A DNA stretch of 16,696 nt. It comes from Kiloniellaceae bacterium. Lineage in GTDB: Bacteria; Pseudomonadota; Alphaproteobacteria; Kiloniellales; Kiloniellaceae. The notes beneath the pieces were generated by a model. It made no database searches and was not told the origin of the DNA. It saw only the letters and a program-made list of their open reading frames with translations. How positions within the stretch are numbered: position 1 is the first letter of the stretch; each line of letters begins with the position of its first letter. The DNA lies in NCBI GenBank assembly GCA_021776145.1, contig JAJFGM010000739.1, forward strand, positions 1-16,696, given 5' to 3'. This document shows, piece after piece, positions 1 through 7,541 of the stretch. A program made the position numbers and the translations under genes.

Positions 1-15
1 ATGAGGTGACACGAC

Positions 16-531
16 GTGGGCGATGTTCGTGCTGGAATTGTGGAATGCATACCCCATCTTCGCCGTTACGCGCGGGCGCTGACCAAGGACGTGGACAAAG
101 CCGACGATTTGGTTCAAGACTGCCTGACCAAGGCCATCAATAAAGAAGAGAAGTGGCAGACGGGCACAAATCTGCGCGCCTGGCTTTTCACCATTCTGCA
201 CAATCAATTCATGGACGACATGCGCCGGCAGGCGGCGCGGCCGACGCTTGTGGCGATCGATGACAACGTTGGAAAGCTATCCAATCCGCCGTCACAGGAA
301 TCATCCGTCGAACTAAAACGTCTAGAAACGGCTTTGCACACATTGCCGGTGGATCAGCGGGTCGTGATATTGCTGGTGGGGCTTGAGGGCATGAACTATG
401 CCGAAGCGGCTGAAATCATCAGCACGCCCATCGGAACCGTCCGATCCCGTTTGTCCCGCGCGCGGGAGACCTTGCGTCAACTCATGGCGGGCGCGGAACT
501 GACCAGCCCGCCCAAGCGGAGACCGGCATGA
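16..531 (+). CDS. ECF-family RNA polymerase sigma factor
   Basis: Alternative sigma factor of 171 residues, the usual ECF size, that would direct RNA polymerase to a small stress regulon. Region 2 spans about residues 12-75 and includes the conserved DDLVQD and NLRAWLFTILHNQ stretches. Region 4 spans about 98-153, with a helix-turn-helix ending in GTVRSRLSRAR. There is no extra C-terminal domain. The start is GTG, preceded by GAGGTG with a 7-nt gap. The stop overlaps the ATG of the next gene (ATGA), so sigma and anti-sigma are translationally coupled. The sequence resembles the EcfG/ECF26-like alphaproteobacterial groups. Pairing with a membrane anti-sigma instead of the small soluble NepR argues against it being the master EcfG. 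Any autoregulatory promoter lies left of the window. Confidence 0.93.
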   Translation: MGDVRAGIVECIPHLRRYARALTKDVDKADDLVQDCLTKAINKEEKWQTGTNLRAWLFTILHNQFMDDMRRQAARPTLVAIDDNVGKLSNPPSQESSVELKRLETALHTLPVDQRVVILLVGLEGMNYAEAAEIISTPIGTVRSRLSRARETLRQLMAGAELTSPPKRRPA

Positions 532-1391
532 CAGACACGCCTTTGGAAATAAGCGACGAAGATCTTGGAGCTTATATCGACGGCGAACTTGATGTCGCTA
601 GGCACGAGCAGGTCGCGGCGGCGATCGCCGGCGATGCGGTGTTGGCGGGAAAATTCGCGAATTTCAGCAAGCAGAAAGTTGATCTGCATGCCCTATACGA
701 CAGCTATGCCAAGGAACCCGTTCCGGCGCGGTTGTTGGATATTGCTTTGGCGGCGCCTGCCGCTTCCCCCACCGGAGGAGCGGCCGCGGCGCCGCCAAGC
801 AAGAGCCAGTGGATGAGCCTGGCGGCAGGCATTGCCTTGTTCGTCGCCGGCGGGGTCGGCGGATGGTTCAGCCAATACATCCAGGCGCCGGACAGCTACC
901 TACTGGAACCGATCATACGCCAAGCCGTTCTGGCGCATCAGATTCTCGAATCTGAAGCGCCAGACGACGCCAACCGTTTAACAATCGAGAACGACGACAT
1001 CGTTGCTGTCGGCAACACTTCTGTCGGCAATATTGCGGCGGGGTTCGAAGTGCCCATCCGCGCTCCGGCGCTCAAGGCTCTGGGGCGTTATACGCCGGTC
1101 GCCGTTCGGGAGACCTCAGGTGGCACGACCGCCCCCACGGCGCAACTTTTGTACCGCGACGTGGATCAGGGCTTTATCAGCCTTTATGTGAAGCCCCATT
1201 CGACCCGACGCGGGCTGCCCTTCGATAATCGAGAGCTGGACGGCTACAACACTGTCTATTGGATTGATGGTCCCTTGACCTATGTGCTTGTCGGTCGCAA
1301 AGACCCCGCCCAGCTGGCCGATATGGCCCAAGCCATCTACAGGTCCCGCGGCATCGGCGAAACCAAGCCGGCAATTCTCACGACGGAGTGA
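528..1391 (+). CDS. transmembrane anti-sigma factor
   Basis: Predicted inner-membrane anti-sigma factor (287 residues) for the sigma factor just upstream. Residues 1-75 form the cytoplasmic sigma-binding domain, with the typical ISDEDLGAYIDGELD opening and a PVPARLLDIAL segment. An Ala/Pro-rich linker (about 75-93) leads to one membrane helix (about 95-114). The remaining ~170 residues should be periplasmic and include the recurrent family elements LLYRDVDQGFISLYVKP and YWIDGPLTYVLVG. I see no HxxxCxxC zinc motif, and the whole protein contains no cysteine, so it is not a zinc-binding (ZAS) redox sensor and presumably senses by periplasmic binding or proteolysis. The 4-nt overlap with the sigma gene ensures matched synthesis. 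The function is family-based; the signal is unknown. Confidence 0.9.
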   Translation: MTDTPLEISDEDLGAYIDGELDVARHEQVAAAIAGDAVLAGKFANFSKQKVDLHALYDSYAKEPVPARLLDIALAAPAASPTGGAAAAPPSKSQWMSLAAGIALFVAGGVGGWFSQYIQAPDSYLLEPIIRQAVLAHQILESEAPDDANRLTIENDDIVAVGNTSVGNIAAGFEVPIRAPALKALGRYTPVAVRETSGGTTAPTAQLLYRDVDQGFISLYVKPHSTRRGLPFDNRELDGYNTVYWIDGPLTYVLVGRKDPAQLADMAQAIYRSRGIGETKPAILTTE

Positions 1392-1577
1392 GTCTTCCAC
1401 GCCTGTAAGGGCGTCCATTGCGTCACCCTGCGCGTCGCAGGCACTGAAAGCAGCGTCGTGGACAGCAGGCCGAGGCCTAGCGGGCAGCCCCCGGCGCACT
1501 ATAACCGGCGAACCATGAGATGTGCGATTGGCCTCTGATTTTCTTGAATCGGCGGACAGCAGCGTTTCCCGTTTCAG

Positions 1578-1606
1578 CCCTAATCGACGCCAAAAGGCGA
1601 TTAGGG
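1578..1606. terminator. strong inverted repeat, possible terminator
   Basis: CCCTAATCG is mirrored perfectly by CGATTAGGG across an 11-nt loop that contains AAAA. A competing inner pairing CGCC/GGCG is possible. TTTC follows on the plus strand. It may end the sigma/anti-sigma transcript about 190 nt downstream of the anti-sigma stop. It lacks a long T tract, so it could equally be a protein-binding dyad upstream of sodB. Confidence 0.45.
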
Positions 1607-1698
1607 TTTCGGGCGCCTCAAGCAACGGACCATCGCTCGGTTCGCGCGTGCCGAGCCGATCGATGGCTAAGAAATTGTCTGTCGTGACGGTTTGTTGC

Positions 1699-1724
1699 GG
1701 AACGCAGGGCCGGTTCCGCGCGTT
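1699..1724 (+). promoter_or_regulatory. ECF/EcfG-type promoter upstream of sodB
   Basis: GGAAC (1699-1703) and CGTT (1721-1724) are separated by 17 nt, a full match to the alphaproteobacterial general-stress consensus GGAAC-N16/17-CGTT. Transcription would begin near 1732, giving an untranslated leader of about 30 nt before the sodB ATG. GGAAC is also the -35 of many other ECF factors, so either the local sigma factor or the genome's EcfG could use it. GGAAC is also half of a GGAAC/GTTCC dyad, which slightly raises the chance of coincidence. Confidence 0.6.
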
Positions 1725-1763
1725 CCATCTCATATCCCATGCCAAACATTCGGAGGCCCATCG

Positions 1764-2366
1764 ATGCCCTTTCAGTTGCCGGAGTTGCCCTATCCCGTTG
1801 ACGCGCTTGAGCCGCACATGTCGGCAAGGACGCTGGAGTTTCACCACGGCCAACACCACCGGTCGTATGTCGAAAAACTGAACGCGGCGATCGAGAAATC
1901 GCCGCTCGAGGGCAAGAGCCTGGAAGAAGTCATCCAGGCGACAGCCGAGGATAAGGGCCAGGCTGACATCTTCAACAATGCCGCGCAGGTATGGAATCAC
2001 AGTTTCTTCTGGCCATGCATGACGCCAAATGCAGGATCAACTCCGTCGAGCGAACTTGCCGAGCGTCTCACCGACGCATTCGGCAGCTTCGCCTATTTTA
2101 AGATGCGGTTCTGCGAGGCGGCTGGCGGTCAGTTCGGCAGCGGTTGGATCTGGCTGTTCTTGAATGGCGATGATTTGCAGATTGCCAGCATGCCCGATGC
2201 CGAAACGCCGATCATGCATGGTTTCAAGCCATTGCTCACCTGCGACCTATGGGAGCATGCGTTCTATCTTGATTACCAAAATCGGAAAGACGATTTCGTC
2301 TCTACCTATCTCGACGTTCTCGTGGACTGGGATTTCGTCGCTAGCCGGCTGACAACTGACGGTTGA
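1764..2366 (+). CDS. sodB: superoxide dismutase [Fe]
   Basis: Cytoplasmic Fe/Mn-type superoxide dismutase (200 residues, full length), converting superoxide to hydrogen peroxide and oxygen. The four metal ligands are visible: H27 (in EFHHGQHH), H79 (in QVWNHSFFW), D161 and H165 (in DLWEHAFYLDY), plus the gateway Y35. Gln75 before the second ligand (AAQVWNH) is the position that marks iron-dependent enzymes. The ATG at 1764 has GGAGG about 8 nt upstream and begins directly with the family's PFQLPELPY motif, so it is preferred to a longer in-frame start at 1692. The promoter at 1699-1724 suggests stress-sigma control, consistent with the sigma/anti-sigma pair next door. Confidence 0.95.
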   Translation: MPFQLPELPYPVDALEPHMSARTLEFHHGQHHRSYVEKLNAAIEKSPLEGKSLEEVIQATAEDKGQADIFNNAAQVWNHSFFWPCMTPNAGSTPSSELAERLTDAFGSFAYFKMRFCEAAGGQFGSGWIWLFLNGDDLQIASMPDAETPIMHGFKPLLTCDLWEHAFYLDYQNRKDDFVSTYLDVLVDWDFVASRLTTDG

Positions 2367-2750
2367 GCATGGCGTTTTAAAGTTGCAATAACAGCAGGTC
2401 AGCCGGAAGCAACGAGCCATTCGAATCTGCGTCAATATCGCGTTATCCAGTCGGCTTTGGTGCCATTCGGGGATTTGCTGAATTGTCGGTCGCTAGATTT
2501 GCCCGACTATGTCTTTATTGCCAAGTAGCCTTGGATCGGAAGCCAATGATCTGGCCGAATTGCCCAGTGGCGTCGGAAAAGCATGCTTCCCCATCGGCGG
2601 ATAGGACAAAGAGTTTTGACATTACGCCAGCCTGGCCTGCCAGGTCGGGCATAGCTTGAGGATCGCCAATCGCCGGCCATCCTGTGCTCGGCGATCGATC
2701 GGTGGCCGATAGCTGTGGAATGCGACGGCGGTTTGTTGGAGGCTTGTCCG
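2367..2750. other. 384-nt intergenic region, no clear gene
   Basis: Noncoding gap between sodB and the EEP gene. It holds short inverted repeats, CCTGGC-CT-GCCAGG at 2631-2644 and ATCGG-TGG-CCGAT at 2698-2710; the latter is about 40 nt before the next ATG. There is a TTGACA at 2616-2621 with no convincing -10 box at 16-18 nt. No terminator hairpin with a T tract follows sodB. A minus-strand frame across 2515-2680 gives only a short unrecognised peptide. Confidence 0.5.
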
Positions 2751-3806
2751 ATGTTGGTAGCGCTTTATGCAGTCGCGGCGGCTGTTGTCCTGGCGACGGT
2801 CCTGCCGCTGGTGCCGAAAGGATACTGGTGGCTCCGCGTATTTGATTTTCCGCGTCTGCAGATTGTGATCGTAGGCGTGCTTGTTCTTGCCGCACTGGCG
2901 CTAGCCGGCATTTCGGACGCGCTCGGCTACGCCGTCGTTATCGGACTGGCCCTTGCGGTTGCCTATCAGTTCTTTTTGATCTTCCCGTACCTGTCCGTCG
3001 CGAAATGCCAAGTTATCCGGGAGCCAGTCCAGGACGACGGCCGGCACTTCAGCATCCTGGTAGCCAATGTCTACATGCCCAATCGGCGTGCGTCGGACCT
3101 ATTGCGGATCGTCCGCCAAATGGATCCGGACGTTGTGGTCACCATGGAAGTCGACGACTGGTGGTGCAAGCAACTGAGCGAGTTGAAAAAGAGCCACCCT
3201 TTCGCAATCGAACACCCCTTGGACAACACCTACGGCATCATTTTGTATTCGAAACTGAATTTGCACGATGCCGAAACTCGGTTTTTAGTCGCTGAGGAGA
3301 TACCCTCGATTTTCGCGCGGGTTCAAATTCCCGCTGGCGACCTGATTGATTTCTATGCGCTGCATCCCATGCCGCCGCAGCCGTTTCAGGACACGTTTGA
3401 GCGTGATGCCGAGCTGTTGCTGATCGCCCGACAGATCCGCCAAATCGGCCGTCCGACAGTGGTGGCGGGCGACCTCAACGACGTGGCTTGGTCGACGACA
3501 ACGCGGTTATTTCAGCGCATCAGCGGATTGCTGGATCCGCGGATCGGCCGGGGGTTTTTCAGTTCGTTCCACGCCCGATTTCCGCCGTTTCGCTGGCCGC
3601 TTGACCACATCTTTCATGATACCCGCTTCCGATTGCATGACATTCGACGGCTGGGGTACTTCGGATCCGATCATTTCCCGATATACGCCGAGTTACGGTA
3701 TCAGCCGGAGGACCGCCACGACCATCCTATACCGATGCCGCAAGCAACGGATCACGCCGACGCCAAGGAACGGATCGAGGAAGGTCTTACCAACGGCGAC
3801 GGCTAG
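2751..3806 (+). CDS. membrane-anchored endonuclease/exonuclease/phosphatase-family protein
   Basis: 351-residue protein of the EEP (DNase I-like/exonuclease III) hydrolase fold, attached to the inner membrane by three N-terminal helices at about 1-21, 36-54 and 59-81. The catalytic fold follows from residue 100. Recognisable metal and phosphate residues are N106 (LVANVYMP), E133 (TMEVDDWW), H205 (LHPMPP), D241 and N243 (GDLND), D285/H286 (WPLDHIF) and the terminal D307/H308 (GSDHFPIYAEL). These imply Mg-dependent phosphodiester or phosphomonoester cleavage; whether the substrate is nucleic acid, lipid or phosphoinositide-like cannot be told. The start is the ATG at 2751 with TTGGAGG about 8 nt upstream, preferred to an in-frame GTG at 2715 that only adds a non-hydrophobic lead. 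The C-terminal ~30 residues are charged and His/Asp-rich. Confidence 0.88.
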   Translation: MLVALYAVAAAVVLATVLPLVPKGYWWLRVFDFPRLQIVIVGVLVLAALALAGISDALGYAVVIGLALAVAYQFFLIFPYLSVAKCQVIREPVQDDGRHFSILVANVYMPNRRASDLLRIVRQMDPDVVVTMEVDDWWCKQLSELKKSHPFAIEHPLDNTYGIILYSKLNLHDAETRFLVAEEIPSIFARVQIPAGDLIDFYALHPMPPQPFQDTFERDAELLLIARQIRQIGRPTVVAGDLNDVAWSTTTRLFQRISGLLDPRIGRGFFSSFHARFPPFRWPLDHIFHDTRFRLHDIRRLGYFGSDHFPIYAELRYQPEDRHDHPIPMPQATDHADAKERIEEGLTNGDG

Positions 3807-3863
3807 GGCCTGTGGACAACGATAATTTCAACTCAGTCGCTGGGCAGGCTACCCGGCCGAGTT

Positions 3864-4625
3864 TCACATACCCGTCTGGCCGCCGTCCACGAAGACGCAG
3901 GTGCCGGTCATGAAGGACGCCTCGTCGGAGGCGACAAAGAGGATGGCGTTGGCCACTTCAATGGGCGAGCCGGGGCGGTTCAGCATGGTGTCGACACCGA
4001 ATTCCTTCTTGTAGGTGTCGTGGGTCTGGCCCAGTTCCTCGGCGCGCTTTTCATGGAAGTCGGTGAAAATGGGGCCGGGGCCGACCGCCATGACACGCAC
4101 TTTATCCACCGCGTGATCGCGCGCCATGCTGCGGGTCAGGCCGAGGATGGCGGCTTTTGTCGTGTCGTATTGCACGCATTTCGGACCCGCCACCAGCGAG
4201 CGGACCGAGGCGAGGTTCACCACCACGCCACCGCCGGTTTTCTTCATCGCCGGAATGGCGGCCTTGGCGCAGAAGGCATAGCCCTTCAGGTTGACCCCAA
4301 GCACGCGCTCCCAGCTTTCCGCCGAGGCTTCGGTGACATCGACATAGTTGCGGATGGCGGCGTTGTTCACCAGCACGTCCAGGCGCCCGAAGCGCGCCAC
4401 CGTCTCTTCGACAAATCGCGCGGCGTCGATTTCCCGCGACACATCGGCGCGCGTGAAAAAGGCGTCGGCGGTGCCAAGCGTTTCTTCAAAGGCGGCGCCC
4501 TTTTCGTCGGCGAGGTCGCAAAAGGCAACCCGCGCGCCCTCTTCCAGCAAGCGGCGCACCGTCGCCGCGCCAATGCCTCCGGCACCGCCGGTGACCGCTG
4601 CCACCTTTCCCTCCATGCGTCCCAT
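3864..4625 (-). CDS. SDR-family NAD(P)-dependent oxidoreductase
   Basis: Classical short-chain dehydrogenase/reductase, 253 residues. It has the Rossmann glycine motif TGGAGGIG (12-19), Asp37 at the end of the second strand (indicating NAD preference), DVLVNNAA (83-90), catalytic Ser140 and the YxxxK pair Y153/K157 (VQYDTTKAA). The C-terminal FVDGGQTGM resembles the usual family ending. It would oxidise an alcohol or reduce a ketone in the cytoplasm; the substrate is not evident. The ATG at 4625 has GGGGGAGAG about 9 nt upstream; another ATG three codons in (4616) could also serve. It converges with the EEP gene (57 nt between stops) and diverges from the TPR gene across a 181-nt region, so it is probably transcribed alone. 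Confidence 0.93.
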   Translation of the reverse strand: MGRMEGKVAAVTGGAGGIGAATVRRLLEEGARVAFCDLADEKGAAFEETLGTADAFFTRADVSREIDAARFVEETVARFGRLDVLVNNAAIRNYVDVTEASAESWERVLGVNLKGYAFCAKAAIPAMKKTGGGVVVNLASVRSLVAGPKCVQYDTTKAAILGLTRSMARDHAVDKVRVMAVGPGPIFTDFHEKRAEELGQTHDTYKKEFGVDTMLNRPGSPIEVANAILFVASDEASFMTGTCVFVDGGQTGM

Positions 4626-4668
4626 ATCCTGCGTCTCTCCCCCGTACCTGTGTTATGGTCCTAGCCGA

Positions 4669-4704
4669 GCGTCGCGCTGCGCGCCCGAGGGTGCCTCGCG
4701 ACGC
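4669..4704. repeat. 8-bp perfect inverted repeat in the SDR/TPR divergent region
   Basis: GCGTCGCG (4669-4676) and CGCGACGC (4697-4704) are exact inverted copies around a 20-nt centre, about 45 nt before the SDR start and about 100 nt before the TPR start. Lying between divergent genes, it could be an operator for a shared regulator or an RNA hairpin in the SDR leader. TACAAT at 4741-4746 resembles a -10 box for the TPR gene, but I see no good -35 partner. Confidence 0.35.
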
Positions 4705-4806
4705 CGATTTCGCTTTTAGGCGACTCTGTGCCAAGCCGGATACAATAGTTCAATATTCAATGCACGTCGCACTAAGTTCCAACAAAGACCGGATGGTAAA
4801 TACAGT

Positions 4807-6459
4807 ATGGATTATTACGATTTGGGGAGCTTCAGCCGAAGCATCACGACGGCCTCGACCGACGCACAGCGTTGGTTCGACCGCGGCCTCAACTGGGTCT
4901 ACGCTTATAACCATGGCGAGGCTGTCGCTTGTTTCCGCAAGGCGATCGCGGCCGACCCCTCCTGTGCGATGGCCCATTGGGGCGTCGCTTACGCAAGCGG
5001 CCCGAATTACAACCTGCCTTGGCATCTTTATGACCCGGCCGGACGCGCCACGGCGCTGGCCGAGGCTTACGACGCGACGGCCGCCGCGCTGTCGCACATA
5101 AAGGGCGTTAGTCCGGTCGAACAAGCTCTGATCCTCGCCTTGCCGATGCGCTATCCGCAGCGCGATCCCATCGACGATCTGATGCCGTGGAACAAGGACT
5201 TCACCAACGCCATGCGCGAGGTCTTGTCGAGCTACCCCGACGACTTCGAGGTTCAGACCGTTTTTGTCGAGGCGATCATGAATGAAACGCCTAGGAAGAT
5301 GTGGGACCTCAAGACCGGCGGCGTTGCCGAGGGGGCCGGCACCGTCGAGGCACGGGCAATTCTAGAGGGAACGTTCCGCGACAGGCCGCCGAGCTGGGAC
5401 CATCCCGGGCTGCTGCATCTCTATGTCCATCTGATGGAGATGTCGCCTTTTCCGGAACTGGCGCTACGTGCCGGCGACAGGTTGCGCGAGATCATGCCGG
5501 ATGGTGGCCATCTGACCCATATGCCGACCCATATCGACGTCTTGTGCGGCAACTACCGCGATGTGGTCGTCTACAATCAGAAGGCCATCGCGGCCGACCG
5601 CAAGTTCCTCGAGCGGGAAGGCGCCATGAACATCTATGCGATGTATCGCACCCACAACCATCACTTCGTCATATACGGCGCGATGTTCCTGGGACAGTTC
5701 ACACCGGCAATCGAGGCCGCGCAGGAGTTGATCGACACGACGCCGGAAGACCTTTTGCGGGTGCCGTCGCCGCCCATGGCCGACTTTATCGAAGGCTATT
5801 TGCCGATGAAGCAGCATGTGCTGGTGCGCTTCGGCAAGTGGCGCGAGATCATCGACCAGACCTTGCCCGAGGATCGGGATCTTTACTGCGCGACAACGGC
5901 GATGATGCTCTACGCCAAGACCGTGGCCCACTCGGCGCTGGGCAATGTCGCCGAGGCCGAGCGCGAAAGGGACGCCTTTCTCGCGGCCAAGGCCAGGGTT
6001 CCGGAAAGCCGGCGGGTCCACAACAACACGGTGGTCGACCTGCTGGAGATCGCCGAGGCCATGTTGAACGGCGAGCTGGAGTACCGCCGCGGCAACCATG
6101 ACGGCGCCTTCGCGCATCTGCGCAAATCCGTCGAGTTGGACGATGCGCTGCCCTATGACGAGCCCTGGGGCTGGATGCAGCCGGCCCGCCATGCACTGGG
6201 GGCGCTGCTGATGGAGCAGGGCCACTACGCTGAGGCCGAGGCGGTTTATCGCGCCGACCTGGGCCTGGACAAGACGCTGAGCCGGGCCTGCCAGCATCCG
6301 AATAACCTTTGGAGCCTGCATGGGCTATACGAATGCTTGATAAAGCGCGGCGAGGAGGTCGAATCGCTGCTGATCAAGCAACAGCTGGACCTGGCCCTGG
6401 CCCGGGCCGAGGTCCAAGTTCACGCCTCTTGTTACTGCCGGCAAAAGACCGCCGCTTGA
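4807..6459 (+). CDS. tetratricopeptide repeat protein with conserved His/Glu motifs
   Basis: 550-residue soluble protein with no signal peptide or membrane helix. TPR-like helices are clear at about 20-53 (AQRWFDRGLNWVYAYNHGEAVACFRKAI) and near 455-490, with degenerate repeats between. It belongs to a widespread, poorly characterised bacterial TPR group resembling eukaryotic TTC38. The central signature is LLHLYVHLMEMSP (H204, H208, E211), GGHLTHMPTHID (H235, H238, H242) and a later THNHHF (H283, H285, H286). This clustering of His and Glu suggests a metal or ligand site instead of a pure scaffold. The ATG at 4807 matches the conserved N-terminus although no strong Shine-Dalgarno precedes it. 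It lies 221 nt upstream of the molybdenum hydroxylase operon on the same strand, a possible accessory role. Confidence 0.85.
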   Translation: MDYYDLGSFSRSITTASTDAQRWFDRGLNWVYAYNHGEAVACFRKAIAADPSCAMAHWGVAYASGPNYNLPWHLYDPAGRATALAEAYDATAAALSHIKGVSPVEQALILALPMRYPQRDPIDDLMPWNKDFTNAMREVLSSYPDDFEVQTVFVEAIMNETPRKMWDLKTGGVAEGAGTVEARAILEGTFRDRPPSWDHPGLLHLYVHLMEMSPFPELALRAGDRLREIMPDGGHLTHMPTHIDVLCGNYRDVVVYNQKAIAADRKFLEREGAMNIYAMYRTHNHHFVIYGAMFLGQFTPAIEAAQELIDTTPEDLLRVPSPPMADFIEGYLPMKQHVLVRFGKWREIIDQTLPEDRDLYCATTAMMLYAKTVAHSALGNVAEAERERDAFLAAKARVPESRRVHNNTVVDLLEIAEAMLNGELEYRRGNHDGAFAHLRKSVELDDALPYDEPWGWMQPARHALGALLMEQGHYAEAEAVYRADLGLDKTLSRACQHPNNLWSLHGLYECLIKRGEEVESLLIKQQLDLALARAEVQVHASCYCRQKTAA

Positions 6460-6477
6460 AGACTTTGTCCGGAAGAA

Positions 6478-6495
6478 CGCGGAACTTTCGCCGCG
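6478..6495. terminator. short GC hairpin after the TPR gene
   Basis: CGCGG and CCGCG pair across an 8-nt loop about 20 nt after the TPR stop. There is no T tract, so a terminator role is only possible. Confidence 0.2.
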
Positions 6496-6680
6496 TGTGA
6501 AATGCCCGCATTGGCTGCCCGGGCTGACGACGGCGTTGGCGCGCCGAAAAAATCGGCGATGAAGGCAACAGATAACTTGAGCCGGGGCAAGACCTCGGAC
6601 AGAGTGGCCCGCGACGGTGGCCCTGGGAGTTGGCGGGCAATCGCCGAACCCCCACGGCGTCGAGATCAGGAGAAGCGAAT

Positions 6681-7541
6681 ATGAGGTATGAAGCGCCTCG
6701 GACAGTGCAGCAAGCGGTTGAGCTCTTGCAGGCGGAGTCCGGGCTTTCACGGGTGCTTGCGGGCGGTACGGACGTTCTTGTCCAGTTGCGCTCTGGCATG
6801 GCCGAGCCGGACTTGATGGTCGATATCAAGCGGATCGATGGAATGAAGTCGATCACCGCCGAGGACGGCGGCTTTCGCGTCGGCGCGGCGGTCTCTGGCG
6901 CCGAACTCGGCGAACATGCCGGGGTAACGGCACTTTGGCCGGGCGTGGTCGAGGCGATGGAGCTGATCGGCTCCACCCAGGTGCAGGGCCGCGCCACCCT
7001 GGCCGGAAATCTCTGTAACGCTTCGCCGGCGGCCGACAGCGTTCCGGCCATGATCGCAGCCGAAGCGACGGTGCGTATCGTCGGCCCGGGCGGCACACGC
7101 GACTGTCCGGTGGCCGAGGTCGCGACGGCGCCCGGCAAGACATCGCTCGGCAAGGGCGAACTGATCGCCTCGATCTTTCTGCCGGCGCGGCCGGCGCGGT
7201 CGGGCGATGCCTATTTACGTTTCATTCCGCGCACCGAGATGGATATCGCGGTGGTCTCGGCGGGGGTCAACCTGACACTCGGGTCCGACGGCACCTGTTC
7301 GGCGGCGCGTGTCGTCCTCGGCGCCGTGGCGCCGACGGCGGTTCTGGTCGCCGACGCTGGCGCGGCGCTGGTTGGCTCGCGCCTCGACGCGGCGGCGCTT
7401 GATGGTCTGGCGGCGGCCTGTTCGGCGGCCTGCCGCCCCATCGACGACAAGCGCGGTACCGTCGCTTACCGTACCAAGGTGGCCGGCGTGCTGGCCAAGC
7501 GTGCCGCGCTGATCGCGGCAGATCGTGCAAGAGGTTCCTGA
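6681..7541 (+). CDS. molybdenum hydroxylase FAD-binding (medium, CoxM-like) subunit
   Basis: FAD subunit (286 residues) of a xanthine dehydrogenase/CO dehydrogenase-family hydroxylase. It passes electrons from the iron-sulfur subunit to an acceptor. The N-terminal FAD motif AGGTDVLVQL (27-36) and the second motif TLAGNLCNASPAADS (106-120) are intact, followed by the usual C-terminal CO-dehydrogenase flavoprotein domain. The ATG at 6681 has AGGAGA 7 nt upstream and starts directly with the family's M-YEAP-T--AV-LL pattern, so in-frame upstream codons were rejected. It is the first gene of an M-S-L operon; its stop shares one base with the ATG of the next gene. The order M-S-L is that of coxMSL, but this does not fix the substrate. 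Confidence 0.93.
   Translation: MRYEAPRTVQQAVELLQAESGLSRVLAGGTDVLVQLRSGMAEPDLMVDIKRIDGMKSITAEDGGFRVGAAVSGAELGEHAGVTALWPGVVEAMELIGSTQVQGRATLAGNLCNASPAADSVPAMIAAEATVRIVGPGGTRDCPVAEVATAPGKTSLGKGELIASIFLPARPARSGDAYLRFIPRTEMDIAVVSAGVNLTLGSDGTCSAARVVLGAVAPTAVLVADAGAALVGSRLDAAALDGLAAACSAACRPIDDKRGTVAYRTKVAGVLAKRAALIAADRARGS

Larger units (their letters stand above)
1392..1763. other. 372-nt intergenic region upstream of sodB
   Basis: Noncoding gap between the anti-sigma gene and sodB. It contains a 9-bp inverted repeat (1578-1606) and an ECF/EcfG-like promoter (1699-1724), both listed separately. Frames on either strand that cross the gap encode no recognisable protein. A longer in-frame upstream start for sodB at 1692 adds a sequence unlike SOD N-termini and would lie upstream of the promoter. 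Confidence 0.6.

Noticed and set aside
16..531. Sigma factor as the general stress regulator EcfG with NepR
   Set aside because: The partner gene is a transmembrane anti-sigma factor, no NepR or PhyR gene is present, and the similarity alone cannot decide.
1116..2000. 294-codon minus-strand frame spanning the anti-sigma end, the gap and sodB
   Set aside because: It runs antisense to two well-supported genes and encodes nothing recognisable.
2616..2644. TTGACA as a -35 box for the EEP gene
   Set aside because: No TATAAT-like hexamer lies 16-18 nt downstream.
2515..2895. Minus-strand frame in the sodB/EEP gap ending in MSKLFVLSADGEACF...
   Set aside because: No ribosome binding site, low-complexity N-terminal part antisense to the EEP membrane region, no family recognised.
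3803..3813. CTAGGGCCTGT shared with 16668-16678 as a pair of mobile-element ends
   Set aside because: An 11-base match is expected by chance in a window of this size, and the sequences differ immediately after it.
6502..6684. 60-codon frame ending in an ATGA overlap with the FAD subunit
   Set aside because: The overlap is suggestive, but there is no clear ribosome binding site or recognisable sequence, and its composition looks like read-through of leader DNA.
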